Below, piece by piece: positions 16,426-26,076 of a stretch of 64,000 bases of DNA. The stretch lies in assembly GCA_937923405.1 (NCBI GenBank), contig CALDUY010000006.1, positions 62,001 to 126,000 on the forward strand. The letters are read 5' to 3'. This DNA comes from an uncultured Gemmataceae bacterium (GTDB lineage: Bacteria; Planctomycetota; Planctomycetia; Gemmatales; Gemmataceae). The stretch's first letter is position 1, and each line of letters begins with the position of its first letter. The position numbers and the translations under genes were made by a program. The notes under the pieces were generated by a model. The model did not search any database and was not told where the DNA came from. It worked only from the letters and a program-made list of their open reading frames with translations.

Positions 16426-17220
16426 CTAGGCGGCTTTGTCGGCCTTGTCGGTGAGCATCCAGCGACGCAGGACGAAATGTCGCACTGCGCGATAGGGTCG
16501 GCGAACGACCACGCCATGTAGCCAAAGAACCGTACCCTTGCGCCGAGCTTGTTTCAACTCCTCGGCGGTGTAGTCCTCGGGCCGATCCCAGGTATGGTGT
16601 TTGCGCAGATGGTAGTGATCGACTTGCTGCATGTAACGGAGAAAGCGTCGGGCTAACCAGCCGACGACAGGCCAACGGGGCAGCTGCGGTCCCAGGGCGA
16701 TCTGAAAATCGATCAAGACAGGACGCCCCTGCTCAGTGACGAGTACGTTCTCAGGCTTGGCCAGGTCGTTGTGCGACATGCCGCGTGCGTGGACCTGTTC
16801 GAGGATCTGAGCCAGTTCGGGATAGAACTGCTCATCGGGAAGCCGACGTGTGCGATACTCTTTCAGGTTGCACCCCGGGATGAACTCACGGACCATGCCG
16901 GACTCGCCGAAGGTGCAAAGCAGTTTGGGAATCCCCGGCACGTCGGCCAGCGCCTGCAACGCTGCGATCTCGCGACGCGCTAGCCAGCGACCGAGCCAAT
17001 CCAGTGGTATCCTCCATAAAGGGTCCGTATGGTAGATTTTAAGGAGTACCCGATCGGGAAGCGAGCAGGACATCTGTTGCCGCTGATAGATTCCGACGGC
17101 GGCATAAAAGTCCCATTTGAGCAGTTTCTCACGAGCGTACCACACGCCCTGTAGCACGAAGTCAGCCGGCAACTCCTTGCCGCGGAGTTGGCGGTACTTG
17201 TGCCAGTCCGCATCCGCCAT
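16426..17220 (-). CDS. atypical protein kinase-like protein (Kdo/RIO-like fold)
   Basis: A 264-residue protein with the kinase fold but non-standard motifs. RVLLKIYHTDP carries the likely ATP-binding Lys, followed by ARREIAAL (helix C Glu). The catalytic loop reads MSHNDLAKPENVLV, with HND in place of HRD, and the metal-binding motif reads IDFQIALG, with DFQ in place of DFG. This pattern is seen in LPS-core (Kdo/WaaP) kinases and RIO-like kinases rather than Hanks-type kinases. The C-terminal part is basic and contains HYHLRKHHTWDRPEDY. A purine-rich stretch (GGGAGAGGGGG) precedes the ATG at 17220. The substrate could be a lipid-linked sugar or protein; this is not decidable here. Confidence 0.75.
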   Translation of the reverse strand: MADADWHKYRQLRGKELPADFVLQGVWYAREKLLKWDFYAAVGIYQRQQMSCSLPDRVLLKIYHTDPLWRIPLDWLGRWLARREIAALQALADVPGIPKLLCTFGESGMVREFIPGCNLKEYRTRRLPDEQFYPELAQILEQVHARGMSHNDLAKPENVLVTEQGRPVLIDFQIALGPQLPRWPVVGWLARRFLRYMQQVDHYHLRKHHTWDRPEDYTAEELKQARRKGTVLWLHGVVVRRPYRAVRHFVLRRWMLTDKADKAA

Positions 17221-17342
17221 GAGTGCGGCCCCCTCTCCCTACAATAGGTTCTGTTCCGTGAGGGAGAGGCAGATAGCGTCGACGCGGAGATCAGTCAAGA
17301 GCAAAAACGCGGCCCTGGTCCGGAATCACTTTGCCTCGCGGC

Positions 17343-18192
17343 TCAATAGGTGGAATCGATCTCGCCTTTGTTGGGGGTGACCAGTGCCCAGTACACGCGC
17401 TCCGATACGCCCTCGGCAAGCGTGCGGACCGAGCCGTCTCCCATTCCCACGAGCATCCCAGATTGGTGCGGGGTCTGGGCCAACCTCGGATCGCAGTCCG
17501 ACAGCCTCGGCTTGACTTGAAACGTCAACCCGCGCTGAGAACCGTAGGACGCGGGCGGGAAACCGACTGTGACAGGAACCACATCTCCTAACTTCGCATC
17601 GGCGAACGTCGGCGCACGCGTTCGAATTTCTGTTCCCGCCCCGGCAGATTCATAGCCCCAGTAGAAGACGGTGTTTCCACAGCCATATCCATAGCGTTCG
17701 GCAAAGAAGATGGTCTGTGACGTGCCCATCGGGAATATGATTAAGGTTCGGTCGACTGCGAAAGACTTGGGCATTGGCCGGGTAGCTGCTAACTGCCTGC
17801 CTCGGGCGGGCTGTTGGGTCGGCCGGGCTGATGAGCGTCGGAATAACATAATTCGACCGCCACTCCCCACCGGCTGCGCCAGCTAGGATGCGGGCTTCGA
17901 TCTGACTTTGGTCGAGGTAGGGCAGCAGCGTGGTGAACAACGACATCCCGGTGGTCCAAGTGGCGGGGCTAAAGCCACCCGCGTTGGGCAGGTGGCCCGC
18001 GTTCAGCGAGGCAAAGTTCTGACCTGCCAGACTGATTTGCTTGAGGTTATTCATGCTGGAGACGCGGGCGTCCGCCTCGCGCGTCCGCTGGAGAGCAGGG
18101 AGCAAGAGTCCCATCAGCACGGCGAGAATCGCGATCACGACCAGCAGTTCGACAAGTGTCAATCCTCGCCGCGAGACGAATCGAAGTGTCAT
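17343..18192 (-). pseudogene. DUF1559 type IV pilin-like protein, frameshifted
   Basis: The N-terminal half ([35 protein letters not shown]) is a type III/IV pilin leader with the [15 protein letters not shown] methylation helix, followed by DUF1559 features ([15 protein letters not shown]). The C-terminal half, including GMLVGMGDGSVRTLAEGVS, the H-X9-DG-like end of the family, is in the next frame. The frames meet near 17757-17762, at GTCTTTCGCAGTC: removing one base gives the continuous AQVFAVDRT. The whole region is 850 bases, i.e. 283 codons plus one base, as expected for a single insertion. GGAGGG six bases upstream supports the start at 18192. Intact members number in the dozens in planctomycete genomes and act in cell-surface pseudopilin-like roles. 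Confidence 0.8.
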
Positions 18193-18339
18193 CCGAGTCC
18201 CTCCGTAATGAAATGTGTCTCCTGTTGACGCTACGCGACTTGCTAGGGGACGGCGACTGTATTACTGTCCTTGAGGTGAGAGCTATTACCGCCTGCGGTA
18301 GTCCATTCAAGTAGCGAGCGCCCTTTCCAGTTCCCCTTG

Positions 18340-18642
18340 TCAACTCCGTTGGGGTGGGTGGCAATATATCTGATTTTGAAGTTTGCCTTCCCGCCACCGG
18401 GCGTTATTTTGTCGAAATTCTACGATCTTCGCGGGAACGATTGTTGTATCTGGCTTGACAAATACTGGGGTCCAGCCGTTGAATTTTTCCCCAACATCGA
18501 GTTCGTTGGTCCCCTCGGCATCAATCTGGACACTCCCTCCAGCCAGTTTCGTCTTTGTGATCTTGGTGAAGGCCGTCTCCCCGGCGAAGGCCAGCGTGCA
18601 GATGCAGGTTGAGAGAATTACGGACAGGAGGAACCGCAACAT
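18340..18642 (-). CDS. small secreted protein of unknown function
   Basis: A 100-residue protein with a signal peptide (MLRFLLSVILSTCICTLAFA) and a short polar, beta-prone mature region. GAGGTG eight bases upstream of the ATG at 18642 supports the start. It lies 147 bases upstream of, and on the same strand as, the DUF1559 pilin-like gene. Planctomycete DUF1559 genes are often paired with short secreted proteins, so a functional pairing is likely but inferred. No motif is recognisable. Confidence 0.65.
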   Translation of the reverse strand: MLRFLLSVILSTCICTLAFAGETAFTKITKTKLAGGSVQIDAEGTNELDVGEKFNGWTPVFVKPDTTIVPAKIVEFRQNNARWREGKLQNQIYCHPPQRS

Positions 18643-18739
18643 GGGAGTGCACCTCTGTTGCCAAACATGAATGTGGAATTGATTTGTAGGGGAATAATAC
18701 AGCCGTCCACAATGACTTGTCCTGATATTCCAGATCCCC

Positions 18740-20308
18740 TCAGCGTGGTTTTCGCAACCGTTGATAGAGCTGCTCGTATTCCGCGGCGCTGCGATCCCAG
18801 GACCAGTCCTGGCTCATGCCGGTGCGCATCAGCTGTCGCCAGAACTCGGGATAATGGCGATACATACCGATAGCTCGTTCGACGGCGCGCCAGCACTCGT
18901 GGGCACTGTAGCCGCCGAAGCGGAAGCCCGTGGCCGTGCCGTTGGCCAGGTTCTCCGGCGAAGCATCGGTCACGGTGTCGGCGAGGCCTCCGGTCGCTCG
19001 GACCACAGGCGGCGTGCCGTACTTCAGGCTGTACAGCTGATTCAAACCTGACGGTTCAAACGCTGACGGCATGAGGAAGAAGTCGGCCCCAGCCTCCACG
19101 CGATGAGCTTTGGCTTCGTGAAAGCCCAGGTAGATGCCCATACGGTTGGGATAACGGTCGCGCAGGTGCTGCAAGACGTGGTGATACTTCCGATCGCCTT
19201 CGCCCAGGACCACGAGCTGTCCGCCAGCGTCGAGAATCCCCGGTGCAACCGCGGTAATCAGATCGACGCCTTTTTGTTCGGTCAACCGGGCGACGACCCC
19301 GCACAGCGGAGCGGCCGCGTCCTCGGCGATGGCGAATTCGCGCTGCAAGGCGGCCTTGCAGATGGCCTTGCCCGAGAGATCGTCGAGGGAGTAATTGGCC
19401 GGCAAGTGCCGATCGATCGCCGGATCCCAGACGCGATAATCCACCCCATTAACGATCCCAAATAAGCGATCTCGATTTTCCCACAGGACTCCCTGCATGC
19501 CATAGCCAAAGTAGGGCGTCTGAATCTCGCGTGCGTAGGTCGGGCTGACCGTGTTGAGTAGATCCGCGTAGACGATCCCTGCTTTGAGGAACGATAGTTT
19601 GCCGTAAAACTCCAGCTGACGCGGGTTGAACAAACGCCAGTCCAGCCCAGCGAGTTTCATGTCCCAGTGCCAGAAGGTTCCCTGATAGGCGATGTTGTGG
19701 ATGGTCAGCAGCGTGCCGAGGCGATCATAGCCCAGCGGTCCGGACTCGCCCATGCGATGCAGATACTGCTCTTTGAGATAGACGGGAATCAGCCCGGTTT
19801 GCCAGTCGTTGACGTGCAGAATATCCGGCCAGGCGTCGAGCAACGGCAAGGCTTCCAGCACGGCGCGGTTAAAAAAGACGAAGCGTTCGCAGTTATCCTC
19901 GTAGTCGGCCCGCGAGCCGTCGTGTCGAGTGTACTGATAGATGCCACGCCCCTGAGTTGGATCGTCTCGATCGAAGTAGTCGTTCTGCTCGACCAGCCAG
20001 ACGGTGACGCCGTCATCGAGGGTGGTGTGCCAGAGCCGAGTTTCGACGACCTTTTGACCGACGACGACAGTAAACTGGCGTTCCGTGGGCACCGGTGCCG
20101 GTTTCGCCTGCCGAGCCGACCGATACAACGGCAGAATAATCGAGGCCCGGTGGCCGCGTCGGGCCATCGCCTGAGGCAGGGCGGCACACACGTCGGCCAA
20201 CCCACCGGTTTTGGCGAAGCCAACTACTTCCGAGGTAGCCAGCAGTATGTTTAACTTCTCGTTCAAGTTCGACCCACCCCACACCCAGGACGCACTGGGA
20301 GAAGACAT
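18740..20308 (-). CDS. glgA: glycogen synthase (ADP-glucose), GT5
   Basis: A 522-residue GT5 glycogen/starch synthase that transfers glucose from ADP-glucose to the growing alpha-1,4-glucan. The ADP-glucose-binding motif FAKTGGLADVCAALP is near residue 31, LHVNDWQTGLIPVYL is the conserved central segment, LTIHNIAYQG follows, VVARLTEQKGVDL opens the C-terminal Rossmann domain, and PSAFEPSGLNQLYSLKYGTPPVVRATGGLADTV is the nucleotide-contact region. Its ATG at 20308 is only three bases from the ATG of the divergent ubiE gene, so one of the two probably starts further in; a TTG at 20263 (LNEKLNILLATSEV) with GGGGTGGG upstream is a good alternative. No other glycogen genes are in the window. Confidence 0.95.
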   Translation of the reverse strand: MSSPSASWVWGGSNLNEKLNILLATSEVVGFAKTGGLADVCAALPQAMARRGHRASIILPLYRSARQAKPAPVPTERQFTVVVGQKVVETRLWHTTLDDGVTVWLVEQNDYFDRDDPTQGRGIYQYTRHDGSRADYEDNCERFVFFNRAVLEALPLLDAWPDILHVNDWQTGLIPVYLKEQYLHRMGESGPLGYDRLGTLLTIHNIAYQGTFWHWDMKLAGLDWRLFNPRQLEFYGKLSFLKAGIVYADLLNTVSPTYAREIQTPYFGYGMQGVLWENRDRLFGIVNGVDYRVWDPAIDRHLPANYSLDDLSGKAICKAALQREFAIAEDAAAPLCGVVARLTEQKGVDLITAVAPGILDAGGQLVVLGEGDRKYHHVLQHLRDRYPNRMGIYLGFHEAKAHRVEAGADFFLMPSAFEPSGLNQLYSLKYGTPPVVRATGGLADTVTDASPENLANGTATGFRFGGYSAHECWRAVERAIGMYRHYPEFWRQLMRTGMSQDWSWDRSAAEYEQLYQRLRKPR

Positions 20309-20311
20309 CCT

Positions 20312-21103
20312 ATGACGAGGTCAGCTGTGACGCAATCGGGATCGAGCCTGCCAGCAGTTCCTGCCGCTGGTTCCGCCGTTGACAAGCGCGAAAGCCGCAT
20401 CCGCGCTATGTTCGGCAACATCGCACCGCGCTACGATCTGCTCAATCATCTATTGAGCCTGAACATCGATCGCTGGTGGCGAGCGCGGACGACGCGGCTG
20501 GTGCCGCCCGTGCTGGACGGCTCGCCGCTCCTCGACGTCTGCACCGGGACCGGCGATCTGGCGTTGGCCTATGATCGCGCCGCCAAGGGAACTCTGCCGA
20601 TCATCGGAACCGATTTCTGCCGGCCAATGCTGGAACGAGCCGAGAAGAAATCGCGCACCCGACAGGCCGACCAGCGCATTTGCTTCCTCGAAGCCGACAC
20701 CCAGCGACTGCCGTTCGCCGACGATCAGTTCCAGTTGGTCACGGTAGCCTTTGGACTGCGCAACGTCACCGACACAGACAAAGGTATCGCCGAGATGGTC
20801 CGTGTGACCCGTCCCGGAGGTCGAGTGGCGATTTTGGAGTTTTCCAAACCGCGCAGCTTCTTCTTCGGCGGCATGTACCGTTTTTACTTCCGCACCATCC
20901 TGCCACGCGTCGGTCAGATGGTCTCCAAGAGTAAGGATCAGGCCTACGACTACCTGCCCAAAAGCGTGATGGAGTTCCCCGACGGCGAGGCGCTGCTGGC
21001 CCGACTCCAAGCCCACGGCTTGACTGAGACAAAGCTCTATCCGATGACGTTCGGCATCGCCACGCTCTACGTCGGCACGAAACCTTGGAATACGGACGGC
21101 TAG
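20312..21103 (+). CDS. ubiE: demethylmenaquinone/ubiquinone methyltransferase
   Basis: A 263-residue class I SAM methyltransferase of the UbiE/MenG family, which C-methylates demethylmenaquinone in the last step of menaquinone synthesis. Family signatures are FGNIAPRYDLLNHLLSLN near residue 34, the SAM motif LLDVCTGTGDLALAYDRA, GTDFCRPML, VTVAFGLRNVTDTDKGIAEMVRVTRPGG and VAILEFSKPR, which matches the UbiE signature. The C-terminus (FGIATLYVGTKP) is also typical. The first 30 residues are less conserved, so the true start may lie inside; the reported ATG faces the glgA ATG three bases away. Planctomycetes use menaquinone, so MenG activity is more likely than UbiE. Confidence 0.93.
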   Translation: MTRSAVTQSGSSLPAVPAAGSAVDKRESRIRAMFGNIAPRYDLLNHLLSLNIDRWWRARTTRLVPPVLDGSPLLDVCTGTGDLALAYDRAAKGTLPIIGTDFCRPMLERAEKKSRTRQADQRICFLEADTQRLPFADDQFQLVTVAFGLRNVTDTDKGIAEMVRVTRPGGRVAILEFSKPRSFFFGGMYRFYFRTILPRVGQMVSKSKDQAYDYLPKSVMEFPDGEALLARLQAHGLTETKLYPMTFGIATLYVGTKPWNTDG

Positions 21104-21110
21104 CTAGAGC

Positions 21111-21166
21111 GCCGACTAAAGCCCGCGACTACCGGTTCAGTTGGTAGCCGCAGGCTTTAGCCTGCG
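21111..21166. repeat. inverted pair of REP-like palindromes
   Basis: One copy, GGTAGCCGCAGGCTTTAGCC plus TGCG at 21143-21166, folds with stem CGCAGGC/GCCTGCG (21149-21155 and 21160-21166) and loop TTTA. A diverged copy in the opposite orientation occupies 21111-21133. The same core recurs near 29774 and 62628. The pair lies just after ubiE and may double as a transcript end. Confidence 0.7.
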
Positions 21167-21270
21167 AAGGAAAATCATCCCCCTGCCGCTACACCAGCTT
21201 AAGAAACGCTCTAGGGAACCCAGGAACTTCAAGAGGGAACGGGTTCTGGAGTGCTCTTCTCTTGGCTGTG

Positions 21271-22854
21271 TTATCTCTCCTCATTGGCTCCTGATCGTGC
21301 TTCTGGGACCGATTCCCGTAGCGAGGGGAGGAAGGCGCGTTTGCACGGTCCGTAGGCCTGTTCGATGCCGCGAAGTTTGTCGTCGGCGTCTTGCAGGTCA
21401 CCGGCCAAGAGAGCGTCTCGGACGTCTTCGAGCCGTTCGCGGAGTTGCTCGGCGAGTTTGGCGTCCTCGGGATCGAGCTTGCCGGTGCGTAGAAACACAC
21501 CAACTTGGAGCTTACGAGTTAAAAGATCCCATAACTCCAACTGACGGATGCCCTCCTCTTTGTTGCGGCTCTTGACGGCGCTGAAGACCTCGGCGCGGAC
21601 GCGACCCATCTCGGCGATGACCTGCTCCGGCGGCGGATAATAGATGAACAGGGCCACGATACTGAAAGCCACCAACCCGATCAGGGCCACCACGCCCAGC
21701 ACCGGTCCGGGGACGACGACATCCCAGCGAGAGCGCGGTTTGTCTTCTGCTGCCGGGCGCGTGAGCCAGGCGTCGAGTCGGCCTTGCGGATCGACCCAAC
21801 GCAGCGTCAGACCGGTCAGAAGCAGCAGAGCCAGCCCGACCAGGGCGACCGGCTCCAGGATTTCGACCTTCTCGGCCACCTTGGCCAGCGTTAGCCGAGC
21901 ATCGCCCACGTTCTCCGGAAACGGGTTGGTCCAGTCATCGAAAGCGTGGGTGTGGCTGGCTTCCTCGTAGGCAAAGTAGAGCGGCTTCTCGGCGGCATAG
22001 CCCAGGCCAACCGTCGCCACGATGATCAGCAGCAGCCAGATCGCGATCTTGCCGCTGCCGAACGATCGCATCTCCCAGGCGACCAGTCCCAGATTCAGGC
22101 CGATGCCCAACTCGAAGAGTACGAACGAGGCCCCGACGGAGTTGCCGTGCTCGAACATCGCGCCGATTTTCATCATGCCTTGCAGCGGACCAGCGTAGGC
22201 GGGCAGTGCCAGCACGGCCATCAACAGCGGTGAGCGAACGTCATCGTGACGCATCGTTGTGGACAGGTAACCGTGTGGAATCGCCGCCGCCAGCAGTCCC
22301 GTGGCCAGCACGCCGAAGACCACGAAGCCCATGAGGGGACTGACGGAATCGCGAGCGGCATTGACGAACACCGCCAGCAGACGTCCCACGCCGGGAGTGG
22401 GCATCGGCTCGTCGCCGGTCTGGCGGTGCGGCTGTTTGGGCTCGAAGAACCAGTCCCACATGGCCCCGCCGAGTACCGCCAGAGTCAGCGACGCCAGGGC
22501 AAAGGTGATGATGACGCTCGGAGCCGACAGCGTCAGACCGTAGAGCAGCGACAACGGGTTCAGATGCGGTGCGGACAACAGAAAGGCCAGGATGGTGCTG
22601 GTGCGCAAGCCGCAGCGGCGCATCTCGGCAGCGACGGGCAGCACACCCAGCGAGCAGACCGGCAGCAACGTTCCCAAGGCCCAAGCACGGAGCAGACCCG
22701 ACCAGCCGTCGCCGCCGAACATCCGGCGAACTCCCGCTGCTCCCAGCATGCGGCGCAGGATGGCGGCGACCAGCAGGCCCACGAACAGTGTGACCGAGGC
22801 TTCGACCGCTGACTGTCCGATGCGAGTAAGTCCCCCCCAGAAGATCGATTCCAT
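21271..22854 (-). CDS. DUF318-type permease (ArsP-like) with C-terminal coiled tail
   Basis: A 527-residue membrane protein. The N-terminal 390 residues have about ten hydrophobic segments and match the DUF318/UPF0718 permease family: LLPVCSLGVLPVAAEMRRCG and FLLSAPHLNPLSL are the conserved region, with a second repeat around SPLMGFVVFGVLATGL and LPAYAGPLQGMMKIG. The Cys in VCSLG corresponds to the CxCG-type motif of ArsP-like permeases but with only one Cys. A large loop (about 320-360) and a helical cytoplasmic tail (from residue 435, RNKEEGIRQLELWDLLTRKLQ) are additions. It begins 22 bases after moxR with AAGGAG upstream, so it is the last gene of the operon. The transported substrate is unknown. 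Confidence 0.75.
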   Translation of the reverse strand: MESIFWGGLTRIGQSAVEASVTLFVGLLVAAILRRMLGAAGVRRMFGGDGWSGLLRAWALGTLLPVCSLGVLPVAAEMRRCGLRTSTILAFLLSAPHLNPLSLLYGLTLSAPSVIITFALASLTLAVLGGAMWDWFFEPKQPHRQTGDEPMPTPGVGRLLAVFVNAARDSVSPLMGFVVFGVLATGLLAAAIPHGYLSTTMRHDDVRSPLLMAVLALPAYAGPLQGMMKIGAMFEHGNSVGASFVLFELGIGLNLGLVAWEMRSFGSGKIAIWLLLIIVATVGLGYAAEKPLYFAYEEASHTHAFDDWTNPFPENVGDARLTLAKVAEKVEILEPVALVGLALLLLTGLTLRWVDPQGRLDAWLTRPAAEDKPRSRWDVVVPGPVLGVVALIGLVAFSIVALFIYYPPPEQVIAEMGRVRAEVFSAVKSRNKEEGIRQLELWDLLTRKLQVGVFLRTGKLDPEDAKLAEQLRERLEDVRDALLAGDLQDADDKLRGIEQAYGPCKRAFLPSLRESVPEARSGANEER

Positions 22855-22876
22855 GTGTGCTCCTTGAACTCTGAAA

Positions 22877-23781
<905 letters not shown>

Positions 23782-23785
<4 letters not shown>

Positions 23786-26076
23786 GATGCTTCTCTCCGA
23801 GGCGACTGCTGCCAGCGTTGCAGGGTCCAGCGTTCCAAGGCACGCAGGCAGACCAGGCGAGCTTCCTGGTCCGACCAGGGCGGCGCTAGATGCGGGGCGT
23901 AGGCGGCCCAGGCGGCCAGCTGAGCCAGCTCGTCCAACCCAGGACGCTCACGCAGCCAGGCGTAGCCCGTGCGTGAACTCGGGCGAGGTTGACCAGCCCA
24001 ACGGCCTCGTCGTTCCAACATCCGTAACGTCTCGCGGACACAGTCGCGCCAGGTGGAGCCCGGCAAGCAGTGCCAGCGAGCCACGCTCCCAGCGTCGAGC
24101 AACTCGCGACGCCAACGATAGACCGCCGCCAGCAACACAGCCGTCAGCGACAACGGCAGGGCGTTTCGCCACGACCACTCAGCCAGCGCGACCAAGACCG
24201 ACCACAGCCGCTCGCTCCACGGAGTCGTCGGTCGCAACTCCTGGTAACCTGGGGTGGCCTCCAGCAGCAACCATTCGCCGGTCAGCGTCGCCACCTCGGC
24301 CCAGCAGTGTAGATCCTCTTCGACGACCGGCGTGTGCCGCGTCACCGGATCGTAATGTTCCGGAGCGGCGTAGAAGCCGATCACCAGGCGCGTCTTGTAG
24401 CCCAACGAACGGACCAGGGTCGCTGCTGCGCTGGCGAAGGCGTAGCTGGGGCCGCGCCGCGACTCCAGCAGAAAATGGGCCAAGGGATCGGCACAGTCCT
24501 CCGGAGGGCGGGCCAGCGGATCATAGATGTATTCCGACTTTAAGCGATCTACAATAGCTTGTACTCGTGCCCAGTCGTCGCTCTCGCCGGCCCAGGTCCG
24601 AGCTAGTTCCCGCAAGCGCGGATCCAGTCGCAGCGTCGCGGTGTTGAGGGGATCTCTCAGCAGCCGGGCCGACGACGCTCGCTTGGCCGGATCGACCACA
24701 CGCGAAACTGTGTCGAGGATGACGCCTTCGGGAACGTCGCGCACGGGCATTTTCAGGATGCCGTCCTGCGCCCAGCCGAAGAAGTCCGGTTGATCGACCT
24801 TGCCCAGGCGAAAGCGGATAGTGTGCAGCGGAGTCGGCACCAGCTTGCCGCTCGAACGGGTGATCTTGATCTGATGCCGCTCTTCGTCAGCAAAGAGCGA
24901 GCCAGTCGAGCGATGGTTGATGTGGAACCAGCAGCTGTTCGGCTCTTTGTCGAGCTTACCGCCTGAGAGCGTGTAGGGAGCTTCGCTCCAGGTGACGCCG
25001 TCGAACAAGTCGTAGGCCGTCGCCCGCAGATGCAACGGCGTTCGTCCGACAATCTCGAACATCGCTCGGGCCGAGCGATCCTCCGGAGTGCGACTCTCGC
25101 GCGGTCGGCGGCGATTGGTGGTGAACTCCCGGTTGGGACGCAGATTGTCGGCGGGACGCTCCTTGCTCTCGCGGGCCTTCTCCCGCTGATCCAAAGCAAT
25201 GGCCCGCTGCTGCTCCTTGGGTTTGAACGGCTCGCCAAACGAGTCGCTGACCAGATCGTATAGGCTGGGCAACGGCGACTCCAGGAAGGTCTCCGTCTGG
25301 GTCATGCCGGTACTCTTGGCCTGCTCGCCGCGAATCTCGTCGTCGCCATCGTTGACCCCGCCGCGCGAGAACGGATCGAACGCGCCGGTACCACCCGAGG
25401 TCGCCAGCCACTCGCCGAGGACGTGGGTCAGTTTGTGTGGTGTAAAGGTGGTCGCGCCCACAGTGCCGATGAGCAGAAGCAACCCCACGACTAGCGACAT
25501 CCAGGGAAGCCGTTCGCGCCGGGTTGGTTCGTCGAGTGACAAGGTGGCATCACTAGCGATAAAGTAGGTCCGCAAACTCGCCCAATAGACCAGCATCAGC
25601 CAGATACTGCCCGCCGCTGTGTAGCAGCCCAGCAGCACCAGCACGGCGACATGGTCGGTCATGGCGACGGCAAACAGGATCAAGAAGAGACTGACGACGG
25701 CGGCGGTGCGCAGGCAGAGCAGCCAGCCCGAAGCCAGGGCCAGCCCCAGGCCGAGATTGCGCAGCACCAGCACCAGTTGGATCTCCAACGGGTAGCCGAT
25801 GCCGAACCAGTCGCGACGATAGGGTTCGAGGAGGAAGGGAGCGGCGGCCAAGAGCAGCAACACACCAGTCAGCCACATCGGCGGCTTGCTCGTCGGATCC
25901 GCCGGCGGACGCACGAACCAGCTGGCCAGCCAAACAGGCACAATCCATATCAGCGCTAATCCGATGCTCTCCAGAGCAGGGCGCTGGTCGTCGGCAGCGA
26001 CCTCGGCAGCCAGCGCGGCCAGGGTCATCAGCACAAACGTCACGCGACTGACCAGCGGGCGGATTTCAGGAGCCAT
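23782..26076 (-). CDS. transglutaminase-like membrane protein, catalytic Cys replaced
   Basis: A 764-residue protein with the DUF3488-transglutaminase-DUF4129 architecture. Several membrane segments occupy residues 10-210, a transglutaminase-like core spans about 500-615, another membrane segment lies near 639-655, and the C-terminal part (670-760) is the DUF4129-like cytoplasmic tail. In the core the expected G-x-C-x-x-F-A reads GPSYAFA, so Ser544 sits where the nucleophilic Cys should be; the His (DLHCWAEV, His590) is kept and the Asp is replaced by Glu606 (LLLEATPGY). It overlaps the DUF58 gene by 11 bases and moxR by four, so translation is coupled. GGAGG six bases upstream of the ATG supports the start. 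Loss of cysteine-protease or transglutaminase activity is inferred. Confidence 0.85.

Noticed and set aside
18287-18300. TACCGC/GCGGTA palindrome as terminator of the small secreted gene
   Set aside because: Only six base pairs and no T-run on either strand.
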